A stretch of DNA of 64,000 bases, from the NCBI GenBank assembly GCA_900315485.1, contig OMZI01000004.1:32336-96335 (forward strand). The letters are read 5' to 3'. This DNA comes from an uncultured Eubacteriales bacterium (GTDB lineage Bacteria > Bacillota > Clostridia > Peptostreptococcales > Anaerovoracaceae). The notes under the pieces are model-generated. The model saw only the letters and a program-made list of their open reading frames with translations, did not search any database and was not told the origin of the DNA. This document shows, piece by piece, positions 9,851 to 17,159 of this stretch. Numbering within the stretch: position 1 is the first letter of the stretch; the number at the start of each line of letters is the position of its first letter. The translations under genes and the position numbers were made by a program.

Positions 9851-10004
9851 GTTTATCACGGATTTCCGGGTGATAGAACTTGAAAATGAGCCTTTGGGTT
9901 AAAGGAACTATATGTGAAGGTGAGAGTTGATCGGGTTGGATTAACCATTTATGTAAAAACGGCATGATTAGTTAAAACCTGCGGCTGTTTTGCATATTGG
10001 TAAG

Positions 10005-10034
10005 AAAACAGCTCTCGTGAGTGAGAGCTGTTTT
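10005..10034 (-). terminator. Bidirectional terminator between convergent transcripts
   Basis: AAAACAGCTCTC (10005-10016) and GAGAGCTGTTTT (10023-10034) form a perfect 12-bp stem with loop GTGAGT, giving a U-run on either strand. It lies 76 bp beyond the stop of the minus-strand flavoprotein gene. The remaining parts of the 335-bp gap 9775-10109 show nothing else. Confidence 0.8.
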
Positions 10035-10109
10035 CCGTATCAGATAGGATAAACCCACGCATTGACTGCGCAGCATTTATCGGCTAATGTTATTGGAGCA
10101 ATACAGGGT

Positions 10110-12923
10110 TTACTTGCGTCCTGTTACTCCGAATGCGCTCAGGTCGTACCATGCAGGTATGATTTTAGGCATTACTTCATCAGGATCGGCCTCTTCGCAG
10201 AAGATGCTGCTGCCGAGGTAGAGGTTGTTGTTGGAGTATCCTGCTCCGATGATGGTCTCTACAGGGAGATCAGCCCATGGATCATCCACGCTGGACTTCA
10301 GCTTGAAGTCCTCTACGAATGCAGGGATCCAGCCTGTGTACTCGTATTGGCAGAGAACCTTGGTCAGTGATGTGCTGAACTTGGATCCGCCGTTCTCATC
10401 AGGCATCTGATCGAAGTGGAAGTAGTATCCGAATCCCTTGGTTTCCTTGCCAGCCGACGGCGCCTGGAAGATAAGGTGAGTCATCGGGTGGTTGTATTCG
10501 CCGAGGCGCAGCTTCATGTCGATGAGCTGTGTGCCTCTTCTTGATACGCTCACATCCACTTTGCCCGTCTCATCATTCTTTCTGATGACGAACTCAGCAT
10601 CTACCTTCTTAGGGATCGACAGTACATCGCGTCCGAGGGCGGTAGCCATCTCTGCGCCCTGTCCTCCGAGCACGAGGCTGATGCAGTAGAGCCCGAGCTG
10701 GCCCTTGTATGTAGCATAAACGCCGAGGATCGATTCGTAGTAATTGTCTGCGAAAGTAGGCTCGTTGATGTGGTTGGCTGATACATATACGAGCGGCAGT
10801 GCGTATGGCTCGAGAGGTGCCGGCAGGATCTCCCTGATCTTGGCAGGGTCTGTAGCATACAGCATGTATACGCCTTCCTGTTTCTTCATTGCGCAGTCCT
10901 TAGCGAATGCCGCCATCTTCTCAGGCGATGTTACGAAGCTTGGCTTTGCCTCAGCGAAGAGGGAAGCTCCGACATCATAACCGCTTCTTGTAGCAGGGCC
11001 CATCGTTCCGTCCTTGATAGCCGATCCAACCAGCTTGACACAGATGCCCTTCTCTTCGAGAGCAGCCTTGAGGCTCTGATCAGGCTTGTAACCGAGCGAC
11101 ATTACTACAGCATCGCATTCGATCTTCTTCTGCTCGCCTGTCTCTACGTTTTCTATGCATACTCCGTCTGCCTCGACTGCCTTGAGAGCATTCTTGAGCT
11201 CGAGAGTAACATCCATCTGCTTGATCCTGCCCATTACATCGATGACGTTGGCGATGTATGCAGTAGGAGCAGGTCTGTCTACCATGTCAACGATCGTGAC
11301 CTTGATGCCTTTCTCGCCAAGGAACTCAGCAGCTTCAAGTCCTGTGAGTCCGGCGCCGATCATTGCTACGTGCTTGCCGGTGAAGTCGACCTCACCCTTG
11401 AGAGCCTGCTCAACTGTGAACACGTTGGCACCGTCCGCACCAGGAATGCTCTTAGGTACGATGCTCCTGGAGCCTGTAGCGAGTACTACTGCGTCAGGTC
11501 CCATGGCTGCGATGTCATCAGCTGTGACTTCCTTGCCAAGCTGAACGTCTACGCCGAGTCTGCAGAGCTGATTGCCCATGTAGTCTATGAAGTTCTGCAT
11601 TCTCTCCTTGAGAGGAGGCAGTTTAGCGAGATTGACCGTTCCGCCGAGCTCTTCCTGTCTGTCAACGAGAGTAACCTTGACACCTCTTTCTGCGAGAGTC
11701 TTTGCTGCGTACATTCCGCCAGGGCCGCCGCCGACAACTACGGCTTTCTTCTCGCCGACGACCGGCTCGAGGTTGCCGCACTTCAGTTCTCTTCCCATTA
11801 CAGGGTTGACTGCGCACTGGAAAGGCTGCAGCTGAGCGTTGATGGTCAGCAGTGTCTCGAAGCAGCGCAGGCAGTTGATGCACTTGTTGAGTTCGTCGAT
11901 ACGGCCTTCCTGTACCTTGACGCCCCATTCAGGCTCTGCCAGCCATGTTCTTCCGAATTCGGCGAAATCATATACGCCTTCCTCCATGAACTGAGCAGCG
12001 ATCTCAGGACTCCTGATTGCCGAAACAGCCATTACAGGGATGTTTACAGCGTCCTTGACTGCCTGGATCATAGGTCTTCTCCAGCCTTCAGGGAAGGATG
12101 TCGGCTCGATAGCCCAGTTGAGAGTCTCATATATACCGCAGCTGACATCGATGAAGTCAATGCCGACTTCTTCGAAGTACTTGACGATTTTGACGCCTTC
12201 TTCGAGATCTATGAAAGGCTCTGTTACTCCGTTGTGCGCGAGCATCTCGTCTACGGAGAGTCTCATGCCCACTACATAATCAGGACCGCACTTCTCGCGG
12301 ATCTTGTCAATGATGTCTTTGACAAAACGCATTCTGTTCTCGAAGCTGCCGCCGTATTCATCATCACGGAAGTTGGTGTATGGCGAAAGGAACTGCTCGA
12401 GAAGATAACCATGCGCGCAGTGAAGTTCAATACCGTCAATGCCTGCTTTCTGGCATCTTACAGCACCGTCACTGAACTGCTCGATGAGCTCAAGAACTTC
12501 ATCATGAGTCAGTGCTCTGGTCGGCTGGTTGGAATACAGACAGACTCTGTCAGACGCCGAGACACATGGCTGACCGCCGATCAGCTTAGATACACCCTCT
12601 CTGCCAGGGTGGTGGAGCTGGATGAATATCTTGGAACCGTGTTTATGAATGGCAGCAGCCAGTCTTGAGAGACCTGCAATATGGCGGTCCTTGGTTACAG
12701 ACAGCTGTCTGAAGGAACCTGCGCCGGTAGCGTCATTGACACGGCAGATCTCAGGAATAATAAGTCCGCATCCGCCCTTGGCTCTTGCTTCATAGTATGC
12801 GATCATTGCATCGCCGCATGAGCCGTCAAGCTCGGCAAGGTTGCTGCCCATAGGGGACATGACGAGCCTGTTCTTCAGCTCGACATTACCGATCTTACCT
12901 TTCTGGAATAAAATATCGTACAT
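10110..12923 (-). CDS. OYE/enoate-reductase-type Fe-S flavoprotein fused to an acetoacetate-decarboxylase-like domain
   Basis: A 937-residue four-part protein. Residues 1-340 are an FMN TIM barrel of the 2,4-dienoyl-CoA reductase/BaiCD group (QLHHPGREGV, HCAHGYLLEQFLSPYTN, DDEYGGSFENR). A 4Fe-4S site follows with Cys 348, 351, 354 and 370. Residues from about 390 hold an FAD Rossmann fold (GGGPGGMYAA) with an inserted NAD(P) fold (GAGLTGLEAAEFLG). After about residue 670, where the family normally stops, comes a 265-residue domain resembling acetoacetate decarboxylase, with GRDVLSIPKK placing a Lys pair at 772-773 like the Schiff-base lysine. Expected: reduction of an activated C=C coupled to a Lys-dependent decarboxylation or retro-aldol-type step. 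GGAGG precedes the ATG. It is last in a four-gene minus-strand operon. Confidence 0.8.
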   Translation of the reverse strand: MYDILFQKGKIGNVELKNRLVMSPMGSNLAELDGSCGDAMIAYYEARAKGGCGLIIPEICRVNDATGAGSFRQLSVTKDRHIAGLSRLAAAIHKHGSKIFIQLHHPGREGVSKLIGGQPCVSASDRVCLYSNQPTRALTHDEVLELIEQFSDGAVRCQKAGIDGIELHCAHGYLLEQFLSPYTNFRDDEYGGSFENRMRFVKDIIDKIREKCGPDYVVGMRLSVDEMLAHNGVTEPFIDLEEGVKIVKYFEEVGIDFIDVSCGIYETLNWAIEPTSFPEGWRRPMIQAVKDAVNIPVMAVSAIRSPEIAAQFMEEGVYDFAEFGRTWLAEPEWGVKVQEGRIDELNKCINCLRCFETLLTINAQLQPFQCAVNPVMGRELKCGNLEPVVGEKKAVVVGGGPGGMYAAKTLAERGVKVTLVDRQEELGGTVNLAKLPPLKERMQNFIDYMGNQLCRLGVDVQLGKEVTADDIAAMGPDAVVLATGSRSIVPKSIPGADGANVFTVEQALKGEVDFTGKHVAMIGAGLTGLEAAEFLGEKGIKVTIVDMVDRPAPTAYIANVIDVMGRIKQMDVTLELKNALKAVEADGVCIENVETGEQKKIECDAVVMSLGYKPDQSLKAALEEKGICVKLVGSAIKDGTMGPATRSGYDVGASLFAEAKPSFVTSPEKMAAFAKDCAMKKQEGVYMLYATDPAKIREILPAPLEPYALPLVYVSANHINEPTFADNYYESILGVYATYKGQLGLYCISLVLGGQGAEMATALGRDVLSIPKKVDAEFVIRKNDETGKVDVSVSRRGTQLIDMKLRLGEYNHPMTHLIFQAPSAGKETKGFGYYFHFDQMPDENGGSKFSTSLTKVLCQYEYTGWIPAFVEDFKLKSSVDDPWADLPVETIIGAGYSNNNLYLGSSIFCEEADPDEVMPKIIPAWYDLSAFGVTGRK

Positions 12924-12936
12924 TAGTGCCTCCTTA

Positions 12937-13806
12937 TTACCTCTTTATATTGTGATCGATCTCAACTGCCTCCGGATTCCTGCGTGCGAGCATGTTCTCG
13001 CAGCGTGCCTGAATGTACTTGTCATAGTGCTCATGTGTGATGATGTAGAGCTGATCATCCTCGATCGCCTTGAATACGACCGGTCCGGATTCGTCAATCG
13101 CACGTCCTGTCATGATCAAATACTTGGCAGCGCCCTGCATCTTCTGGTGAAGCTCGCTTCCATAGTACGGACTCTCGACTTTGTACTTGTCCTGCTTGTA
13201 CTCTTCAGAATGATCTAGGTTGGTCTGGATGAAACCAGGACAGTAAGCGCTGATGTGGATGTTGTTTACGCCAAATGCAATGAGGTCATAGTAAACGGAC
13301 TCAGTCAGAGCAAGTGCTCCGAACTTTGATGCCTGATATGCTGCAGCACTCTTTGATGTGAATCTACCTGCTGCTGAGCATGTGTTGACTATGTTGCAAG
13401 GGGTTCCCTGCTTGATCATGTACGGAATGACCTCGTGCATGAAATAGACGTGCGATTTGAGGTTGGTATCGATGATCCACTCATATTCGAGAGGAGGAAC
13501 GACCCATACAGGTCCGAAAGTAGCAACGCCTGCATTGTTCATCAGAAGGTCGATTTGACCGAACTTCTCAATAACGCCGGCTACTACTGCTTTGACCTGC
13601 TCATACTCTGTTACATCGCAAGGGCAGAGAATGATATCTTCTGCTCCGAGCTCTTTTGCCATCGGCTCGATCGCCTTAAGATCATCTTCCATGATGTCTA
13701 CTGCAGCGATCTTCATGCCGCGCTGAGCTGCCTGCTTGACAAATTCCTTACCGAATCCATGAGCTGCACCTGTTATAAGTGCGACTCTTCCTGCAAAATT
13801 TTTCAT
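12937..13806 (-). CDS. Classical short-chain dehydrogenase/reductase
   Basis: A 289-residue SDR. It has the cofactor motif TGAAHGFG, an Asp after strand 2 (AVDIMEDD) that favours NAD over NADP, NNAG, and the active-site Ser/Tyr/Lys set (CSAAG, then YQASK). A C-terminal extension of about 40 residues (YIITHEHYDKYIQARCENML) is shared with both halves of the tandem SDR at 20111-21907, to which it is clearly related. Expected to oxidise or reduce a secondary alcohol or ketone of the pathway substrate. It is 13 bp upstream of the fused flavoprotein gene and 24 bp downstream of the hydroxyacyl-CoA-dehydrogenase-like gene, so one operon. Confidence 0.85.
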   Translation of the reverse strand: MKNFAGRVALITGAAHGFGKEFVKQAAQRGMKIAAVDIMEDDLKAIEPMAKELGAEDIILCPCDVTEYEQVKAVVAGVIEKFGQIDLLMNNAGVATFGPVWVVPPLEYEWIIDTNLKSHVYFMHEVIPYMIKQGTPCNIVNTCSAAGRFTSKSAAAYQASKFGALALTESVYYDLIAFGVNNIHISAYCPGFIQTNLDHSEEYKQDKYKVESPYYGSELHQKMQGAAKYLIMTGRAIDESGPVVFKAIEDDQLYIITHEHYDKYIQARCENMLARRNPEAVEIDHNIKR

Positions 13807-13830
13807 GCTGCTTTCTCCTCCTTTTTTAAA

Positions 13831-14790
13831 TCAATACTCATAGAAGCCTTTACCGAAGTTAACTCCTTTTTCACCGCGGTCTATCTTCTCTTTGAGAAGC
13901 TTGCCGATCTTATATTCGGTAGTTCCTTCCTGCTGAGCAGCAGGCTTCATCTGATTGATGTTGTATGCTGTCTCGAGGCCGACGATATCGAGGATCTGGA
14001 ACGGTCCTGCCGGAGCACCTGTTGCAAGTCTCCAGGTGAGATCTATGGTCTCAGGATCAGATACGCCGTTGGCCCAGAGTCCCTGTGCTGCACTCAGGAA
14101 AGGGACGAGCATCGAGTTGAGAATGTATCCAGGCTGCTCCTTGTGAAGCTGAAGAGGAACCATTCCGATTGATGCTGCGAATTCAACTACCTTCTGGAAG
14201 ATTTCAGGAGAGGTTCCCGGATGTCCCATGATTTCTGCTGTGTTGTTCTTCCAGATCGTATTGGCAAAATGCAGAGAACAGTACTTTTCAGGACGTCCTG
14301 TGTACTCTGCGAACATGCTAGGAAGAAGTGTGGATGAATTGGTGCAGAGAATTGTGTCAGGATCCAGAAGATCCTTCATCGCTGTATACACACCTATCTT
14401 AGCCTGAGGATCTTCCGACATGGACTCGATTACCAGATATGCGTCTTTGACGGCAGCAGCCATATCGAGCTCGATATGAACGTTTTCTGCAAAACGCTTC
14501 TTAGCACATTCTGCCATTTCATCTATCTTCTCTGCTGTAATACCGTTCCACTCGCTGATGAGCCCCTTAGGATACATGAATGCTCCCATCGGATTGCCAA
14601 TAAGAGCCTTGGCCTTGAGGAGGTCTTCGATCATAAGCGCGGAATAACGATCGATCTTAGGCTGAGTTCTTCCGATCGAGCTTTCAGATCTCAGCCAGAA
14701 TGTTGTGTCATATCCGTGATAAGCACAGATGAGGCCTATCTGTGTTCCGAGGACACCACCGCCTGCTACTACTACTTTCTTTGCATTCAT
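13831..14790 (-). CDS. 3-hydroxyacyl-CoA dehydrogenase family protein
   Basis: A 319-residue NAD-dependent dehydrogenase. N-terminal Rossmann fold GGGVLGTQIG, catalytic region NSSTLLPS and SLHFAN (His of the His-Glu pair), and the C-terminal helical domain ending in the typical KGFYEY. Family members oxidise L-3-hydroxyacyl-CoA, or related 3-hydroxy acids such as L-gulonate or carnitine. With a CoA ligase nearby, a CoA-thioester substrate is plausible, but the Rossmann acidic residue (ESSIGR region) is not diagnostic. It is second gene of the minus-strand operon. Confidence 0.8.
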   Translation of the reverse strand: MNAKKVVVAGGGVLGTQIGLICAYHGYDTTFWLRSESSIGRTQPKIDRYSALMIEDLLKAKALIGNPMGAFMYPKGLISEWNGITAEKIDEMAECAKKRFAENVHIELDMAAAVKDAYLVIESMSEDPQAKIGVYTAMKDLLDPDTILCTNSSTLLPSMFAEYTGRPEKYCSLHFANTIWKNNTAEIMGHPGTSPEIFQKVVEFAASIGMVPLQLHKEQPGYILNSMLVPFLSAAQGLWANGVSDPETIDLTWRLATGAPAGPFQILDIVGLETAYNINQMKPAAQQEGTTEYKIGKLLKEKIDRGEKGVNFGKGFYEY

Positions 14791-14820
14791 ATCATATACC
14801 TCCTGTGAATCCGTTGATTG

Positions 14821-15009
14821 TTACAGACCGAGCTCTTTCTTGAGAGGCTTCCACCAGAGAAAACCTCTGAGAAGGCACTGAGGCAGAGCTTTCTTAACAG
14901 GAATGCCTGCTGCCTTAGCGACATGCCTGCCTTCAAGGAACCATTCTGCTGTGTGGCATATACCGAGTACTGCGACACAGACGCCTAATACTTTTGCAAT
15001 GATTTTCAT
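14821..15009 (-). CDS. Small membrane-anchored protein of unknown function
   Basis: A 62-residue peptide starting MKIIAKVLGVCVAVLGICHTAEWF: one hydrophobic N-terminal segment, then a basic Trp-containing tail (GFLWWKPLKKELGL). No family recognised. ATG 15009 is chosen because GAGGTGAG sits right upstream; the in-frame GTG at 15018 is part of that ribosome site. It is the first gene of the operon leading to the dehydrogenases and fused flavoprotein, 30 bp before the next gene, with a good promoter upstream. A membrane anchor or assembly role is only a guess. Confidence 0.6.
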   Translation of the reverse strand: MKIIAKVLGVCVAVLGICHTAEWFLEGRHVAKAAGIPVKKALPQCLLRGFLWWKPLKKELGL

Positions 15010-15053
15010 AATTCTCACCTCGCAGTTTAGACATAGATTGTAGTTGTACTTTA

Positions 15054-15082
15054 ATTATGAAATCTGCACAAAACGGTAACAA
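15054..15082 (-). promoter_or_regulatory. Promoter of the four-gene minus-strand operon
   Basis: Read on the minus strand, TTGTTA and CATAAT are separated by 17 bp, 45 bp before the small first gene. TTGTGCAG, close to the TTGTGCAC motif found around pucR, lies within the spacer (15064-15071). Confidence 0.6.
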
Positions 15083-15122
15083 TAGTCAGCATATCCAAAA
15101 CAAAGAAAAGCATTTGTCTGCG

Positions 15123-15130
15123 GTGCACAA
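15123..15130 (+). promoter_or_regulatory. GTGCACAA motif upstream of the minus-strand operon
   Basis: An exact GTGCACAA lies 41 bp upstream of the predicted -35 box, between this operon and the end of pucR. The same 8-mer occurs three more times upstream of pucR and the plus-strand arm, which suggests a shared regulator site. Confidence 0.4.
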
Positions 15131-15251
15131 TCGGCAGGAATGAAGCGGGAAAAAATGTCTCCGGAAGAGGGCGGTCTGAGTCAGGTTCCGTACAATAAAA
15201 AAGGCCTCACATTCTGAGGCCTGTGACATATTCAAGATCGTTTATACAAAA

Positions 15252-16787
15252 CTATTTTGCGGCGGCGCTGAAGTCCTTGCCGGCCCATTTTCTCTTCTGG
15301 TTGATGACATTGCTCAGGGCATACGACAGGCGCAGACGGAATCTGGTGTCTGTGTCATCCAGATCGATATCGCACAGCTCTTCTATCCTGCGCAGACGGT
15401 AGATGACACTGTTCCTGTGAAGGTAAAGCGCTTTGGCTGTATCCGTCGTGCTGCAGGAATTTTTAAGATAAGTGTGCAGGGTCAGCTCCAGATTGGTGCC
15501 GTTCTCGGTATCGTATGAGGCCAGTTTAGGCAGTGCCGGATGAAGATATCTGCTGAGATCTTCGGTCTCTGACACCGTCCGGAACATTACATAAATACCA
15601 TAATCCTCGAAAGTATATATGTGAATATCCGGGTCAAGAAGACAGCCTATTTCAAATGCATCCACGGCTTCGTAGAAATGCGCGCGCAGCGTGCCGATAT
15701 CTGTGAACCGCAGGCTGACTCCGATCCTGACCTTGCATTTTTCAGGGAAGAGCCCCGCTATGGTGCTGAGCTTGTGGATCATCTCGCTGCTACCGATGAT
15801 GGTGGCGTTATCTCTCTGAGCAATGACGTGACATCTCGGAAGGATCATTGTCATCTCTTCTGACAGAGCGCCTTCACGCGGGAACGCAGATCCGTCACCT
15901 GTTGCTTTGCAGTAGATCGCTATAAGCTCCGACGGGAACGTCAGCCTGGTGTATGCGTCAGGAAGAGACGCCGCATCGGCACCGATGATGAGATTGTACA
16001 GGAACCTGTGGTAATCACTGGTCATGTACAGATAACTCGGCGCGTACTTCATTACGGCATATCCGAGAATTCCGCTGAGTATCCTCAGCATCTCGACGTG
16101 TTCAGAGCGGTATGAATCATAGCCCTCAATGACTATGAGAAAGCCTATCCACGTGTCGTGGCAGTAGACCCTGCTCGAGAACTTCTGGAAAGGGGACGAC
16201 GGGCAGGAAACTTCTATAGGCGTCATTGTGGAGTCTGCCATCTGGACTGATTTGAGCGACCTGACGGCCTGAATGAATTCGTAGTCGCAGTATCCCTGTT
16301 CAATGTTCTTCTTCCACAGCTCATCTGTGACAGGAATCTGTGTGGAGTAGCTGAGTATCCTGAACTCGCGGTCGATGAATACCAGCGATGCGCCAAAAGT
16401 CTGCGAAGCTATGTCAATCAGAGTGTCGACATCTTTCACCCGTTCCAGAGTATTCATCATGGAATCATAATAGTCATCCTTGTGAGAGCCCTGTATGATC
16501 TGGAAGGCAGTGTTGAATGCATATCCGAAGTCGCTTTCCGCTACCATGGCCAGATTATCCGGCATCGTTGTTATTTCAGATACGGATACTGAGGCAGAGA
16601 ATATACACTGCTTCGGCATCTCTGCACAGCCCTGCATCGTATTGCAGAAATACAGAACGTTGCTTTTGAATTCATGCTGGCGGAAATCTATGAACTGTAC
16701 CTCTGTGATCTCTGTTTCAAGTGAGACTGAGATGATCTCTATCTGGCACATATTGCTGAGCCTTGCAGCTATTTCGCGGAATATCAT
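15252..16787 (-). CDS. PucR/CdaR-family transcriptional regulator
   Basis: A 511-residue regulator. The last 60 residues carry the PucR-type helix-turn-helix: LELTLHTYLKNSCSTTDTAK followed by LYLHRNSVIYRLRRIEELC. The middle resembles a GAF-like sensor and the GGDEF-like CdaR region; the N-terminal part is unique. PucR proteins usually activate purine, amino acid or aromatic catabolism in answer to a metabolite. The gene sits between two arms of related catabolic genes and is the obvious local controller. ATG 16787 has GAGGTG 7 bp upstream, preferred over upstream ATGs. Its own promoter contains the GTGCACAA motif, implying autoregulation. Confidence 0.8.
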   Translation of the reverse strand: MIFREIAARLSNMCQIEIISVSLETEITEVQFIDFRQHEFKSNVLYFCNTMQGCAEMPKQCIFSASVSVSEITTMPDNLAMVAESDFGYAFNTAFQIIQGSHKDDYYDSMMNTLERVKDVDTLIDIASQTFGASLVFIDREFRILSYSTQIPVTDELWKKNIEQGYCDYEFIQAVRSLKSVQMADSTMTPIEVSCPSSPFQKFSSRVYCHDTWIGFLIVIEGYDSYRSEHVEMLRILSGILGYAVMKYAPSYLYMTSDYHRFLYNLIIGADAASLPDAYTRLTFPSELIAIYCKATGDGSAFPREGALSEEMTMILPRCHVIAQRDNATIIGSSEMIHKLSTIAGLFPEKCKVRIGVSLRFTDIGTLRAHFYEAVDAFEIGCLLDPDIHIYTFEDYGIYVMFRTVSETEDLSRYLHPALPKLASYDTENGTNLELTLHTYLKNSCSTTDTAKALYLHRNSVIYRLRRIEELCDIDLDDTDTRFRLRLSYALSNVINQKRKWAGKDFSAAAK

Positions 16788-16854
16788 ATGGTGCACCTCG
16801 CGCCTCGGGGACATGGTTAAACTGCGCAAAGAGTTATTCTGTATTGACAAAATC

Positions 16855-16883
16855 AGCATAGTTTACGGTGCACAACAAGTCAA
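16855..16883 (-). promoter_or_regulatory. pucR promoter with operator in the spacer
   Basis: On the minus strand TTGACT and TATGCT are 17 bp apart, 68 bp before the pucR ATG. TTGTGCAC (16868-16875) lies entirely inside the spacer, which would suit repression or autoregulation. Confidence 0.6.
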
Positions 16884-16993
16884 TTGTCATTATGCCCAAA
16901 TATATCTGGTGGAAAGTGCACAATCATGATGGCCTGCACTGCAGGGGGGATCGTGGTTTTTCATGAATTCTGCCATTAGGTCACCGTGCACAA
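16868..16993 (+). promoter_or_regulatory. Three GTGCACAA operator-like sites between pucR and the plus-strand arm
   Basis: Exact copies of GTGCACAA occur at 16868-16875, 16916-16923 and 16986-16993. With the copy at 15123 they make four in the two gaps flanking pucR. A possible -10 GATAAT at 17021-17026 would place the last copy near -43 of the plus-strand promoter, an activator position. The 372-bp gap 16788-17159 holds nothing else apart from an AT-rich stretch at 17040-17075. Confidence 0.5.
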
Positions 16994-17159
16994 ATGTCTT
17001 TTATTGTTTTGGGTAAGTCGGATAATGCCCGGAGGATATCGTTAATTTTATAATTTAATCAGATAACTTATAACCTTGGTTCACCACGCCCGGCTGTGAC
17101 GGATCGCGTGACAGCCGCGGCTATCCTTAGAAGCTTCTGAAAGAAGGAAAGGAGAAACT

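Noticed and set aside
11370-12668. A 432-residue open frame on the plus strand
   Set aside because: Antisense to the OYE-ADC gene, whose every conserved motif is on the minus strand.
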